Shown here: piece after piece, positions 17,204-26,423 of the stretch
Layout of the letters: each line of letters starts with the position of its first letter
Numbering within the stretch: the stretch's first letter is position 1
Assembly (NCBI GenBank): GCA_003670925.1
Contig: QWQG01000179.1
Span: 1 to 33,870, forward strand
DNA length: 33,870 bases
Source: Planctomycetota bacterium
Lineage (GTDB): Bacteria > Planctomycetota > Planctomycetia > Planctomycetales > Planctomycetaceae
Direction of reading: 5' to 3'
The notes under the pieces: generated by a model
What the model saw: only the letters and a program-made list of their open reading frames with translations
The model's database searches: none
Told to the model about the DNA's origin: nothing
Position numbers and translations under genes: made by a program

Positions 17204-18118
17204 ATGCACGCAGCGATTCAGGCATTTTTGAATTATCTGAAGATTGAACGCAATGCTTCCGAATTGACAATCAAATCGTACGCTGATGATTTGTCGCATA
17301 CCATCGAATTTCTGCAGGAACAGACAGGCGCGGTCCCAGATCCACGTCACATCGAGGTGGGAATCCTCAGAGCATACGTGTCTTACCTGCACGAATGTGG
17401 CTACGCGAGAACCACTGTCGCCCGACGGTTGGCTTGCCTCCGCAGTTTCTTTCGGTACTGTAATCGTGAAGGCATTTGCGAAACTAATCCTGCCAAACCG
17501 TTGCGAACACCTCGCAGTGGTCGCACACTCCCGCATTTCTTGACCACTGAACAGGTCAGTGCTTTACTCATCGCTCCACCCGGAAACTCCGACGCAGGAT
17601 TGCGTGATCGGGCAATTCTCGAAACAATGTACTCCGCCGGACTGCGTGTTTCAGAAGTTGTCGGAATTGATCTGAAAGATTGGGATCGCGCGGCTGGAAT
17701 CCTCCGAGTTCTTGGTAAAGGGCGCAAAGAACGTATTTCTCCCGTCGGAAGCTACGCGACTAAAGCCCTAGATCGATGGCTGGAAGTTCGCAGTCCTGAC
17801 GCAAAAGCTGCGGAAAAGCAGCGGTCGGCAATCTTTCTCAACCGATTCGGTCGGCGGCTCACCACGCGGAGCATCGGTCGTATGCTGGAAACGCACATTC
17901 TGACGGCTGGATTGTCGCAACAGACAACCCCCCACACGTTGCGGCACAGCTTTGCGACTCACCTCCTCGACGGCGGTGCTGACTTGCGGAGCGTCCAAGA
18001 ATTACTGGGGCACAAGAGTCTGACGACGACACAGATTTATACCCATGTGAGTACCCGTCGACTTCGGGAAACTTATGAAAAAGCCCATCCGCACGCAGCC
18101 AAGAACCGCGCCTCTTGA
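17204..18118 (+). CDS. Tyrosine site-specific recombinase XerC/XerD
   Basis: The 304-residue length is right for XerC/XerD. The N-terminal SAM-like DNA-binding domain covers about 1-90 ([35 protein letters not shown]). The catalytic domain shows all expected residues: Arg148 in SAGLRVSEV, Lys172 in LGKGRKER, His244 and Arg247 in [12 protein letters not shown], His270 in [13 protein letters not shown], and the nucleophile Tyr279 in QIYTHV. Such enzymes resolve chromosome dimers at dif sites near the end of replication and can be used by integrative elements. No cargo or attachment repeats flank it here, so a housekeeping role is more likely than a mobile integrase. Motifs alone do not separate XerC from XerD. 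The 75-aa gene lies directly upstream. Confidence 0.95.
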   Translation: MHAAIQAFLNYLKIERNASELTIKSYADDLSHTIEFLQEQTGAVPDPRHIEVGILRAYVSYLHECGYARTTVARRLACLRSFFRYCNREGICETNPAKPLRTPRSGRTLPHFLTTEQVSALLIAPPGNSDAGLRDRAILETMYSAGLRVSEVVGIDLKDWDRAAGILRVLGKGRKERISPVGSYATKALDRWLEVRSPDAKAAEKQRSAIFLNRFGRRLTTRSIGRMLETHILTAGLSQQTTPHTLRHSFATHLLDGGADLRSVQELLGHKSLTTTQIYTHVSTRRLRETYEKAHPHAAKNRAS

Positions 18119-18308
18119 TCTGGATCTAACGATGGTGTCGTGAGATTGATTCCGGGAAAGGATCAAACTGCGAATCCTGTTCGCCTTCGCTAGCGCGATC
18201 TGCTAGGATAAACTGCGCAGATAGCCCCGCTCGTCGTGGAAACTGCTAGATTTCAGGGCAGGCATGGAAAGTCTGCTGGCTTTGGCAAACAGTCATGGAA
18301 GACATAAG

Positions 18309-19745
18309 ATGTCCCACCAACAACGACTCACGCTTCACGATTTCGAAATGCCTATGACACGCGGTCGGTTGATGCAATTTGCGGATGATCCGATTGGGTG
18401 CATGAAGCAACTCAATCGTGATCACGGTGATCTTGCCGTGCTGGCCGAAAACGACCAGCGACTGGTTTTCGTCTTTTCGCCGGAACTCAATCGCGAAGTT
18501 CTTTCTAACTCGCAAGTGTTTGAATCTCGTTTCTTTGCTGTGCGTGGCAATCGCAACTCTTCCCAACGCCGCGTGACGTCGGGTTTGCTCAGCCAGAACG
18601 GCACCGAACATCGTGATGCCCGCCGGATGATGAAGGATGCCTTTGCCAAAAAGATTCTTCCTGGATATCACCAGACTATTTGCCAGATCGCCTGTGAGCT
18701 GACGGACAGCTGGCATGCAGGAGATACCTGTGATCTGAATGCCGAAATGGTGCAGTTCATGCTTAAGATGACCGCGGCTCTCTTATTCGGCGTGGACGAT
18801 GCTGCATTTGCTTATCGCTTGGGCGCGTTGATCGACAGTTGGGTCCATCGCAATCATGAAATCGGAATGGGCGCGTTAGTGTCGTCGCCTCAATTTGCTG
18901 AGGGTTACGACGACTTGCTGCGACAGGCCGAAGAACTGGAACAGTCAGTACAAGAAATGTTTCAGTCACACCGTAGCTCAGAGCATGATCGCCTCAATAT
19001 ACTCAGTCTGCTGTTTCAGGTTCAACAATCGCAGGGTCAACTTACGGACAATCAATTGACGGGCCATGCGACGTTGCTTTTCGCAGCCGCACATTTGACG
19101 ACCGCTCATACCTTCAGTTGGACGCTGTTTCTTTTGTCGCAGCATCCGGAAGTGCTCCAGAAGCTTCAGGCTGAATTGAGGGCGAAAGTTGCCGGAGATA
19201 TTCCAACGCTTGCAGAACTGGACGGGTTGGCTTATTTGGACGCGGTGATCAAGGAAAGCATGCGGGTCCTCCCGGCGTCTTCTTATTCCCAACGCGTAGC
19301 CGTGGAGCCGACGTCGCTTGGCCCTGTTCACTTGAATCCTGGGACGCCCGTAATTTTCAGTCAGTACATCACTCATCACCGGTCCGACATATATGTCAAT
19401 GCGGATCGATTTATTCCGGAACGCTGGGCCACAATCACGCCTTCGGCGTATGAGTATTTGCCTTTTGGAGCTGGCCCGAGAATGTGCATCGGGGCGCCGC
19501 TTGCGATGGCTGAAATTCGGACCGCTCTCACCATTATGCTGAAGCGATTTAACTTCCAGATTCAGCCGATGAGTACCATCAACGGGCACGTGATCTCCAC
19601 AATGCTTGGCCCGACCAGCACAATTCCGGCGACGCTGCTGCCGTGTGGCAGCCTTCCAGAAAGTGTGCCGGTTTACGGTTCGGTGCACAACCTAGTTCAA
19701 CTCCCGGATGCAACGCGAATCGGTGCGATTCCGATTGCGGCCTAG
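18309..19745 (+). CDS. Cytochrome P450 monooxygenase
   Basis: The protein has about 478 residues. P450 marks appear in order: I-helix LLFAAAHLTTAHTFSW (about 256-271, with AAHLTT in place of the usual AGxDTT), K-helix KESMR (ExxR, about 316-319), PERW, and the haem loop FGAGPRMCIG with Cys393 as axial ligand. There is no N-terminal membrane anchor, so it is a soluble bacterial P450. It would insert one oxygen atom into an unknown substrate with electrons from a ferredoxin or reductase, neither of which is encoded nearby. The ATG at 18309 has GGAAGA six bases upstream and is preferred over the ATG at 18264. It stands alone, 190 bp after the recombinase gene, and converges with queC. Confidence 0.94.
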   Translation: MSHQQRLTLHDFEMPMTRGRLMQFADDPIGCMKQLNRDHGDLAVLAENDQRLVFVFSPELNREVLSNSQVFESRFFAVRGNRNSSQRRVTSGLLSQNGTEHRDARRMMKDAFAKKILPGYHQTICQIACELTDSWHAGDTCDLNAEMVQFMLKMTAALLFGVDDAAFAYRLGALIDSWVHRNHEIGMGALVSSPQFAEGYDDLLRQAEELEQSVQEMFQSHRSSEHDRLNILSLLFQVQQSQGQLTDNQLTGHATLLFAAAHLTTAHTFSWTLFLLSQHPEVLQKLQAELRAKVAGDIPTLAELDGLAYLDAVIKESMRVLPASSYSQRVAVEPTSLGPVHLNPGTPVIFSQYITHHRSDIYVNADRFIPERWATITPSAYEYLPFGAGPRMCIGAPLAMAEIRTALTIMLKRFNFQIQPMSTINGHVISTMLGPTSTIPATLLPCGSLPESVPVYGSVHNLVQLPDATRIGAIPIAA

Positions 19746-19808
19746 CGCGGTGCCACCACGTCAAGTCCCCAGATGTTCAGGAACTGAACTGTGAGTGTAT
19801 CGAGGTCT

Positions 19809-20498
19809 TCATCGATACTGAATCGGGTCCACAGCGTCCGCTTCGCGAAAGCCCTTAAGCCGAATCTGGCACGAATCACATTCGCCACACGAGATGCCAT
19901 TGGCTATGGGATCGTAGCAACTGTGAGTCAGTCCATAGTTCACTCCCAGACTCAGTCCACGCCTGATGATGTCCGCCTTTGTCAGGGAAATAAGCGGGGT
20001 ATGCACTGTCAAACGCTGCCCTTCGACGCCAGCCTTGGTGGCGAGATTTGCCATCACTTCGAAGGCCGCGATAAATTCCCGACGACAGTCAGGGTATCCA
20101 CTGTAATCCACGGCATTCACCCCGATGAAGATATCGTTGACACCGACTGATTCCGCAAGGCCCAGCGCGATTGAAAGAAAAATGGTGTTGCGCGCCGGAA
20201 CATAGGTCACCGGGATACCCGTCGACATATCGCTCTCATGTCGATTGTGCGGCACGGGAATATCGTTCGTCAGGGCCGAGCCACGAAATATATTTGTATC
20301 GATTCGGCACACAACGTGATCATGTACGTCCATCGATTTGCAGACCTTTACGGCCGCCTCGAGTTCAAACCGGTGCCGTTGGCCATAGTCGAACGAAATT
20401 GCGTGAATTGCAAATCCCTGTGCAAGGGCAATCGCTAAGACTGTCGCAGAATCTAGACCACCACTGACGAGAACCACTGCCTTCAATGGTGTATTCAT
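19809..20498 (-). CDS. queC: 7-cyano-7-deazaguanine synthase QueC
   Basis: The protein has 229 residues, the usual QueC length. The PP-loop ATP site [14 protein letters not shown] holds SGGLDS at 12-17. [37 protein letters not shown] and the C-terminal zinc site with Cys194, Cys204, Cys207 and Cys210 ([18 protein letters not shown]) are diagnostic. The enzyme converts 7-carboxy-7-deazaguanine to preQ0 using ATP and ammonia, a step in queuosine synthesis for tRNA. The other queuosine genes (queD, queE) are not in this window. The gene is single, converges with the P450 gene (63 bp apart), and its upstream gap shows no convincing preQ1 riboswitch. Confidence 0.97.
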   Translation of the reverse strand: MNTPLKAVVLVSGGLDSATVLAIALAQGFAIHAISFDYGQRHRFELEAAVKVCKSMDVHDHVVCRIDTNIFRGSALTNDIPVPHNRHESDMSTGIPVTYVPARNTIFLSIALGLAESVGVNDIFIGVNAVDYSGYPDCRREFIAAFEVMANLATKAGVEGQRLTVHTPLISLTKADIIRRGLSLGVNYGLTHSCYDPIANGISCGECDSCQIRLKGFREADAVDPIQYR

Positions 20499-20927
20499 CT
20501 TTAAAATTTCCGGTGAGACGACCTTCGCAATCCAAAAAAGACACGACCATCAAGGATGGCAGACAAGGGAACGGACATCAATCCCACCGCTGAGAGAAAT
20601 TGAAGTTCTTTGCCAAATCACGTGTTTTATTGCGATTTTTTTACTTAAAACTTTAAGAACATCATGCGTGCCACAATCAGTGCATTATCCAATCCGAGCG
20701 GTAACGACAGCGCCTAAATGGCATCATCCGGGATCCGCTATTCCCGGAACGGATTTACCGAAAAAACACTGGAATACGTGGTTGAGAAGACTTCCGAAAG
20801 TCGATACACTCCGCACTTCAATTTTCTGGCAGGGATTGGCTCAGCCGGAATGACTTGTGCTTCGCGTGGCATGGAATTGCCTGCGACCTGCCAAACTTAG
20901 TACTCAGAGCGCGATTGGAGCGTTGAC
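20499..20927. other. 429-bp intergenic region between queC and the small basic protein gene
   Basis: The two flanking genes are divergent, so promoters for both should lie here. It contains a poly-T stretch near 20636-20643, the short palindrome CTTAAA-AC-TTTAAG around 20645-20658, and an inverted repeat CCGGGA/TCCCGG around 20728-20747. A 60-codon frame (20718-20900) resembles nothing I know and lacks a ribosome site. No tRNA or known RNA is visible. Confidence 0.6.
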
Positions 20928-21176
20928 GTGTCAATTGACAAGACCCTCAAAATTCGACTTGGCCTATCAGGTTCTCGAAACGTCCTGAGCCGCGGTGAAC
21001 GGATTGCTCGGCTACTGGAAGAAGATCGCTTCGCAGTGGGTCGCAGCCCATTCGGCCTTCCTAAAGTTCGCGTGCAGAAAGCCATCGCCGGCAAGAAGAA
21101 AAAGAAGACTCCAGAAGAAGTCGCAGCTGCAGCTGCCGCAGCAGCTCCGGCTGCTGGTGGCAAAGGAAAGAAATAG
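20928..21176 (+). CDS. Small basic protein, TIGR04137-like
   Basis: This 82-residue protein reads MSIDKTLKIRLG, SRNVLSRGERIARLLEEDRF and SPFGLPKVRVQKAI, then a Lys-rich run (AGKKKKKTPEE), an Ala-rich stretch and the end GGKGKK. This matches the small basic protein family of the Planctomycetes-Verrucomicrobia-Chlamydiae superphylum (TIGR04137), in which the MSIDKSL start, LxRxERI and GLPKVRV are conserved. Its charge and size suggest RNA or ribosome association, but the role is not established here. It starts with GTG; GGAG lies seven bases before it and fixes the start. The Ala-rich C-terminal insert looks species-specific. A strong terminator lies 67 bp after the stop, so it is a single-gene transcript. 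Confidence 0.88.
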   Translation: MSIDKTLKIRLGLSGSRNVLSRGERIARLLEEDRFAVGRSPFGLPKVRVQKAIAGKKKKKTPEEVAAAAAAAAPAAGGKGKK

Positions 21177-21243
21177 TCAGCGGCTGGCCAAATTCGCGGA
21201 TCTGAAGGCAACCCGCATTCAAACACGGGTGTCTCACAACTAG

Positions 21244-21277
21244 GCATCTTCGACTACGATTCGAAGATGCTTTTTTT
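21244..21277 (+). terminator. Rho-independent terminator of the small basic protein gene
   Basis: GCATCTTCGA (21244-21253) pairs perfectly with TCGAAGATGC (21261-21270) around a 7-base loop and is followed directly by seven T residues (21271-21277). This is the clearest intrinsic terminator in the window, in the direction of the small basic protein gene, and it suggests strong expression of that gene. Confidence 0.92.
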
Positions 21278-21426
21278 ATTGCCTACGCGCTGTGAATTGG
21301 GTATGAGCCGAGATCTAAAAAACTTAGGTGTTCTGGTCTGGGCTGAATTTGTCATGAGCCACGCGGGCGCGTTAACACTGTTGGCCTTGAGTTAAACGAG
21401 TTCTCATCAACTGAGAGTGAGCCGAC

Positions 21427-23133
21427 ATGACGCAGGTTCCTGCTGCTTATCGACTACGTGCTTTTGCTGCCACTTTTTTTCGACGCAGTATTAATCACTC
21501 TCGGAATGAACTCCTCAACCTCGCGCAATCAGCGTGTCGTGAAACGCAATGCACGCTACTCGCAGATCTCCTGCGGCTGAATCAGTCGTCCGCATTTTCC
21601 CGCGACTACGGTTTAACCGGGCGAACGACCTTGCGTGAATTTCGTCAACGCGTGCCTGTCGGCGACTATGAACTCATCCGCAGTTACGTGGATCAGGTCG
21701 CCCACGGGAATCATGCAGCGCTCCTAGGGGAAACGAACAAGTTGCAGATGTTTGCCTTAACCAGTGGTACCACTGCCGCGCCCAAACTGATCCCTGTCAC
21801 AACCCGTTTTCTGAATGATTATCGCCGCGGTTGGCAAACATGGGGAATCGGAACATACTCCGATCACGCGTTGCTGCAGAAACTGAATATCGTGCAGATT
21901 TCCAGTAGCCATCAGAAAACGCGGACCGCTGACGGAACACCATGCGGCAACATCAGTGGTCTGGTCGCCGCCATGCAAAAGCGTTTTGTGCGATCGCTGT
22001 ACACCATTCCTGCTGTTGTGGCAGAAATTCTCGATGCGGAAGCCAAGCGGTACACAATCCTTCGCTTGGCTCTTGCAGATCCGTGGGTGGGCATGACAAT
22101 CACCGCCAATCCTAGTACGTTGCTGCAGCTCGCGGGATTCGCAAACACGCATGCTGAAGCATTGATTCGCGATATTCACAACGGTGGAATCAACGGTGTC
22201 GATCTGCCTGACTTGCAACGACGCGAGCTTAAAAATCGCCTGCGGCCAAACGTTCCCCGTGCTGCTCAATTGCAGCAAATCTTGGATCGGCACGGCGGAC
22301 TGCGTCCTCGCGAATGCTGGCCGATGCTCCAAGCACTCGGCGTGTGGTGTGGCGGAAGTGCTGCCGCCTATATTCCAAAACTTAAGCAAGTCTTCGATGG
22401 GATCACGATTCGTGATCATGGACTCCACGCCAGTGAAGGGCGGATGACGTTACCTTTGATGGATGAATGTTCGTCGGGGTTGCTTGAGATTCAAACTCAT
22501 TTTTTTGAATTTCTGCCGATGACTGAAGTTGGATCGGCAAGTCCCGTCGTTCTAGAAGCACATGAACTTGAGGTAGGCGTCGAGTACTATATTTTGCTGA
22601 CGACAAGTTCGGGACTGTATCGTTACAACATTCGCGACGTGGTGCGTTGTACGGGATTTTATGGAACAACTCCGCTCCTCGAATTTCGGCACAAGGGCGC
22701 ACATATCTCAAGTATCACTGGGGAGAAACTTGCGGAATCGCAAGTGGTGGAAGCGGTGAACGCTGCTGTCCGGGAGTGTGGCGTCAATCTCGAGTTATTC
22801 ACCTTGACTCCCCAGTGGGGCGAACCACCCGGCTATAAACTCTGCGTGCAGTGTGATTCCGCCGACGCCGGACACAATCCTGCACGATTGAATCGATTTG
22901 CGATGGTCGTGGAAGAGCATCTTGCTCGCCTCAACGTTGAATATAAAGACAAGCGAGAATCCGGCAGATTGGCCCCGCTTTACGTGCAGGCATTACAGCA
23001 AGAGCATTGGGACGCATTTACAAAAAATCGCCAATCCCGAAGCGGTGGCAGTCTCGAACAGTACAAACACCCTTGCCTGTTGCCGGACCCGGAGTTCCAG
23101 AATCTATTCGGTTGCACGCCGGAGACGCTGTGA
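21427..23133 (+). CDS. GH3-family acyl-adenylase-like protein
   Basis: The 568-residue protein belongs to the GH3 family, known mainly from plant auxin/jasmonate-amino acid synthetases. It has the ATP-binding loop LTSGTTAAPKLIP (TSGTT at 112-116), the motif HGLHASEGRMTLP (HASEG 334-338), GLYRYNIRDVVRCTGF (about 396-411) and SSITGEKLAESQ (about 428-439), which line up with the three ANL-type motifs of GH3 enzymes. It should activate a carboxylic acid as an acyl-AMP and may pass it to an amine; the acceptor is unknown. There is no signal or membrane segment. It lies 150 bp after the small basic protein's terminator, so it has its own promoter. The next gene is a cell-wall enzyme 215 bp on, with no obvious link. 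Confidence 0.9.
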   Translation: MTQVPAAYRLRAFAATFFRRSINHSRNELLNLAQSACRETQCTLLADLLRLNQSSAFSRDYGLTGRTTLREFRQRVPVGDYELIRSYVDQVAHGNHAALLGETNKLQMFALTSGTTAAPKLIPVTTRFLNDYRRGWQTWGIGTYSDHALLQKLNIVQISSSHQKTRTADGTPCGNISGLVAAMQKRFVRSLYTIPAVVAEILDAEAKRYTILRLALADPWVGMTITANPSTLLQLAGFANTHAEALIRDIHNGGINGVDLPDLQRRELKNRLRPNVPRAAQLQQILDRHGGLRPRECWPMLQALGVWCGGSAAAYIPKLKQVFDGITIRDHGLHASEGRMTLPLMDECSSGLLEIQTHFFEFLPMTEVGSASPVVLEAHELEVGVEYYILLTTSSGLYRYNIRDVVRCTGFYGTTPLLEFRHKGAHISSITGEKLAESQVVEAVNAAVRECGVNLELFTLTPQWGEPPGYKLCVQCDSADAGHNPARLNRFAMVVEEHLARLNVEYKDKRESGRLAPLYVQALQQEHWDAFTKNRQSRSGGSLEQYKHPCLLPDPEFQNLFGCTPETL

Positions 23134-23348
23134 CTCGCATCCTTGAAAATGCTCCAACGCAAACAACTCTGTACCGTTCCAAAAGCAGTGCTGTGCAAGG
23201 CCCCGTTTTGTCTGGAAAATCGGGATTTAGGCACTATTTCACGATTACGCCCCGCCCAGACCGGGGTAGCCGCAAATTCTGGGGTTTGCGATAATCTCTC
23301 TCAGAAGCAAAAGGAACACTTCAAAATGATCTTGAGGTAACGCCGAAC

Positions 23349-24497
23349 ATGGAACCGTTCGCTACAAAACCGATCCGACAGTCGAAACTCCATTGGTGGA
23401 TTGTCAGTGGCATCGCAGCTGCATTTTTGGTCTGGCAACTGGACCTGATCCCGCGCGTGCGGTCTGCTGCGACAGGTTCGGTCGCTAAGACAATACAGAC
23501 ATCCCCCGATAAGACGGATTCATTCCTCGACGATGACTGGGGAGACATTCGTGATGAATCATCTGGGGAAATTGATAGCGAGACCGTTGACAGCACAGAT
23601 CCGCTCGTTCATGCGCTCGCCGATGGCCAGCACCGCGACGTGCAAAGTGCCGCCGAGTCTGATCCACGAGATGCAGACGGTGAAAATAGAACAGCACCGA
23701 ATGTGCGGCGAAACTCTCAAGTCACTCAGGCGAAATATGAACCTGATGCCCCGGAAAGTACAAATTTGAATTCAATGCGTACTCCCCAACCCACAGTGCT
23801 GAGCGCCGGCATAGCCGCACGACTGCGACGTATCGAAAAATTTATGGAAGCAGACCTGATTCTAGAAGCTCATCAGGAAATGTCTGACATCTACTGGAAA
23901 CACCCGGAGCATAGACAGGTCATCCAAAAACAGATCGATGAAACGGCAGCACTCATTTTCACGACACCGGAGCGTCAGTTCGCAGAGCCACATTTCGTCG
24001 ACTACGGTGAGACACTAGGGTCGATTGCGAAAAAGTATGATGTGCCTTGGCAATATCTGGCTCGATTGAATCGTGTGGATCCGGATGACCTTCAGGCTGG
24101 ACAACAACTCAAAGTGGTCCGTGGGCCGTTCTCAGCGGTTGTAGATCTCCGAGATTTTTGCCTGACGGTTCACGCTCACGGCTGGTATGTGCATCGTTAT
24201 CCGATCGGCATTGGAGCAGACAATGGGACGCCCACGGGAGAATTCAAGATTGAAGAAAAACTGGAAAATCCGACATGGTACAATCCAGCTGGTGGGATTG
24301 TGGATGCCGATGATCCGGAAAATCCTCTCGGGGAATTCTGGTTAGGTCTTGGTAATCACATCGGAATCCACGGCACGATTGATCCAGATTCTATCGGCCA
24401 AGCGGTTTCAAGCGGCTGCATCCATCTGGATGACCAGAATATTGAAGAAGTCTTTGCATTATTGACAGTCGGTTCCAAGGTTTTGATCCGACGCTGA
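23349..24497 (+). CDS. LysM-YkuD L,D-transpeptidase
   Basis: The 382-residue protein has one N-terminal membrane helix (WWIVSGIAAAFLVWQL, about 16-31), then a long acidic, low-complexity linker to about residue 150. A short helical region and a LysM domain (about 215-257: VDYGETLGSIAKKYDVPWQY, LNRVDPDDLQAGQQL) bind peptidoglycan. The YkuD catalytic domain follows with His341 in HIGIHGTIDP and the nucleophile Cys357 in SSGCIHL. Such enzymes make 3-3 crosslinks in peptidoglycan or attach proteins to it, acting outside the cytoplasmic membrane. This fits the now accepted view that planctomycetes have peptidoglycan. The start at 23349 has GAGG about 12 bases upstream. The next gene begins 97 bp after the stop. 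Confidence 0.93.
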   Translation: MEPFATKPIRQSKLHWWIVSGIAAAFLVWQLDLIPRVRSAATGSVAKTIQTSPDKTDSFLDDDWGDIRDESSGEIDSETVDSTDPLVHALADGQHRDVQSAAESDPRDADGENRTAPNVRRNSQVTQAKYEPDAPESTNLNSMRTPQPTVLSAGIAARLRRIEKFMEADLILEAHQEMSDIYWKHPEHRQVIQKQIDETAALIFTTPERQFAEPHFVDYGETLGSIAKKYDVPWQYLARLNRVDPDDLQAGQQLKVVRGPFSAVVDLRDFCLTVHAHGWYVHRYPIGIGADNGTPTGEFKIEEKLENPTWYNPAGGIVDADDPENPLGEFWLGLGNHIGIHGTIDPDSIGQAVSSGCIHLDDQNIEEVFALLTVGSKVLIRR

Positions 24498-24593
24498 GAG
24501 CCTAGCGGATTGAATAACTTCCTCGTTGCGGGTACACTTCCGCGTTACGGATTGTCTAAATTTTGGACTTTTTCGAGGCCGGGGAAGTTTGCC

Positions 24594-25532
24594 ATGACGT
24601 TTAATCATTTTTCACGCCGTGAGTTTTTTCAAGCGACTGCCATGTCTGCTGCAGCGGGGGCGATGCTGACCGGGGCGGAGTCTATTCTTGCAGGTCCGGT
24701 GGCGGCTTTGACTTCGGAAGGCGATGGCCTCAAGGGCCGCTTGTGGAAGACACTGAAGATTGGGATGGTGCAAGTTCCAGGCACGCTGACTGAAAAGTTC
24801 AAAGCCGTAAAAGCCGCTGGGTTTGACGGAGTTGAGATGGATGCTCCGGGAATGAATGTGGCCGAAACAATTAAGGCCATCGCAGAAAGTGGGTTGCCGG
24901 TTGACGGGACGGTGAACTCAACACACTGGGATATTCGGCACACAAACGCAGATGCCGCAGTCCGTGCAAAGGCATTGGCGTCTCTGCAATCTGCCATTCG
25001 TGATACGCACGCCGTTGGTGGCCACTCGGTGTTGCTCGTCGTCGGAAAAGGAGCGGATGGGCCCGAGACTGAAATCCGGAAACGCTCGCTTGAAAACATA
25101 TCCCTTGCTGTGCCGCTTGCTGCGCAGTTAGGCGTGCAAATTGTGATCGAGAACGTCTGGAATCAGTTTCTTTACGATCACGACGGAGATCATACTCAGA
25201 CTGCCGCAAAGTTCGTCAGCTATGTCGATGAATTGAACTCACCATGGGTGGGGATGCAATTTGATATTGGCAATCACTGGAAATATGGCAGCATGGGCGA
25301 CTGGATTCGGCAACTTGGCAAGCGTGTGATGAAGCTGGACATTAAAGGCTACTCGCGCGCGAACGACGAGTGGGCTCGAATTTCAGAGGGCGACATCGAC
25401 TATGCGGATGTCCGCCAAGCGTTGCGAGAAATCAATTTTTACGGTTGGGTTGCAGCGGAAGTCGGTGGTGGTGACGCTGCGGAATTAAAACACATCGCTG
25501 CAGAAATGGATATGGTGTTCGGTCTTGTCTGA
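24594..25532 (+). CDS. Tat-exported sugar phosphate isomerase/epimerase-like TIM-barrel protein
   Basis: From the ATG at 24594 (GGGGAAG six bases before it) the 312-residue protein starts with a twin-arginine signal, HFSRREFFQATAMSAAAGAM. The mature part is an AP-endonuclease-2/xylose-isomerase-like barrel: MVQVPGTLTEKFKAVKAAGF, DGVEMDAPG, VLLVVGKGADG, GVQIVIENVWN, MQFDIGNHWKYG, VMKLDIKGYS and GWVAAEVGGGD. The conserved Glu, Asp and His residues in these strands are the usual metal ligands. These exported barrels are very common in planctomycetes and are thought to act on sugars or their derivatives; the exact substrate is unknown. The frame's earlier start at 24510 would bury the Tat signal. 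It is followed by rsmG at a 34-bp gap. Confidence 0.9.
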   Translation: MTFNHFSRREFFQATAMSAAAGAMLTGAESILAGPVAALTSEGDGLKGRLWKTLKIGMVQVPGTLTEKFKAVKAAGFDGVEMDAPGMNVAETIKAIAESGLPVDGTVNSTHWDIRHTNADAAVRAKALASLQSAIRDTHAVGGHSVLLVVGKGADGPETEIRKRSLENISLAVPLAAQLGVQIVIENVWNQFLYDHDGDHTQTAAKFVSYVDELNSPWVGMQFDIGNHWKYGSMGDWIRQLGKRVMKLDIKGYSRANDEWARISEGDIDYADVRQALREINFYGWVAAEVGGGDAAELKHIAAEMDMVFGLV

Positions 25533-25566
25533 TTCATCGCTAGAAATTGCTAATACGCTCTATTTT

Positions 25567-26235
25567 ATGCCACCAGCAAGTACTTCCGCGTCGCCTGAAG
25601 ATGTGCAGCAACTCCTGCGGGCCGTTGCTCTGCATCAGCTCTCAGTGACCGATGAACAGGCTGCGAGGCTGGCGCATTATTGTCATTTGCTCTGGGATTG
25701 GAACAGCCGTCTGAATCTGACACGTCATACAGATTGGGACTTATTTGTAACTCGCGACCTATTGGACACGATTGCACTATCGGCACATGTTCCCAAAGAT
25801 TCCACTGTGATGGATGTGGGTTCTGGTGGCGGAGTTCCGGGGATCGTGCTGGCCATTTTACGACCAGATCTGAAGGTGGCACTTTGCGAGTCGATTGGCA
25901 AAAAGGCGGTTGCCTTGCAAGCAATTGTCAAGGCATTGCGCTTGCCGATTGTGGTCCACGCGGATCGCGCCGAAACGATTCTCAAAAAACATCGATTTCA
26001 GGTTCTCACCGTGCGCGCCGTGGGGTCGATTAGCAAACTTCTTACATGTTTCTCACCAGTGTGGAAGTCTGTAGGACAAATGCTGCTCATTAAAGGACCG
26101 CGGTGGACGGAAGAAGTTGAAGAGGCTGAATCTGAGGGACTGTTGAATCGGTTAAAGCTGCAGTCGATCACGGAATGGCCGACGCCCGGTCGGGATGGTC
26201 AAAGCGTGCTGCTGCAGATCGTGAAAGCAAAATAA
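25567..26235 (+). CDS. rsmG: 16S rRNA (guanine-N7) methyltransferase RsmG
   Basis: From the ATG at 25567 the protein has 222 residues (E. coli RsmG 207). It opens with a helical stretch (QLLRAVALHQLSVTDEQAAR) and HLLWDWNSRLNLTRHTD, matching the RsmG N-terminal region. The SAM-binding core is VMDVGSGGGVPGIVLAI (about 80-96), followed by CESIGKKAVALQAIV and TVRAVGSISKLL. RsmG methylates G527 of 16S rRNA, and its loss is linked to low-level streptomycin resistance in other bacteria. A TTG at 25525, overlapping the previous stop codon, is another possible start and would add 14 residues. It is probably read from the same transcript as the TIM-barrel gene upstream. Confidence 0.94.
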   Translation: MPPASTSASPEDVQQLLRAVALHQLSVTDEQAARLAHYCHLLWDWNSRLNLTRHTDWDLFVTRDLLDTIALSAHVPKDSTVMDVGSGGGVPGIVLAILRPDLKVALCESIGKKAVALQAIVKALRLPIVVHADRAETILKKHRFQVLTVRAVGSISKLLTCFSPVWKSVGQMLLIKGPRWTEEVEEAESEGLLNRLKLQSITEWPTPGRDGQSVLLQIVKAK

Positions 26236-26423
26236 CCGACGGCTCGCAGAGTCGGCGGCAAGTCTTAAGAACGAGGGAAGGATAGTAGATCCGCTTCATT
26301 TAACGAGAGGCGATCGTTACAGTCGCACACGCTGATTGCACGCACATCATCTCCCACGCGGTGAAATGTTTACCGTCAACTCCTTCCACTCTGGTTACCC
26401 CACGGCTGGACGGAACGTCAGGG

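Noticed and set aside
17204-18118. Integrase of an integrative element
   Set aside because: There are no flanking attachment repeats, tRNA gene or cargo genes; length and motifs fit chromosomal XerC/D.
20499-20700. preQ1 riboswitch in front of queC
   Set aside because: No preQ1 aptamer-like hairpin with an A-rich tail overlapping the ribosome site is visible.
20718-20900. 60-codon ORF between queC and the small basic protein gene
   Set aside because: It has plausible codon use but no ribosome site and no recognisable motif, and it lies in a region that should hold two divergent promoters.
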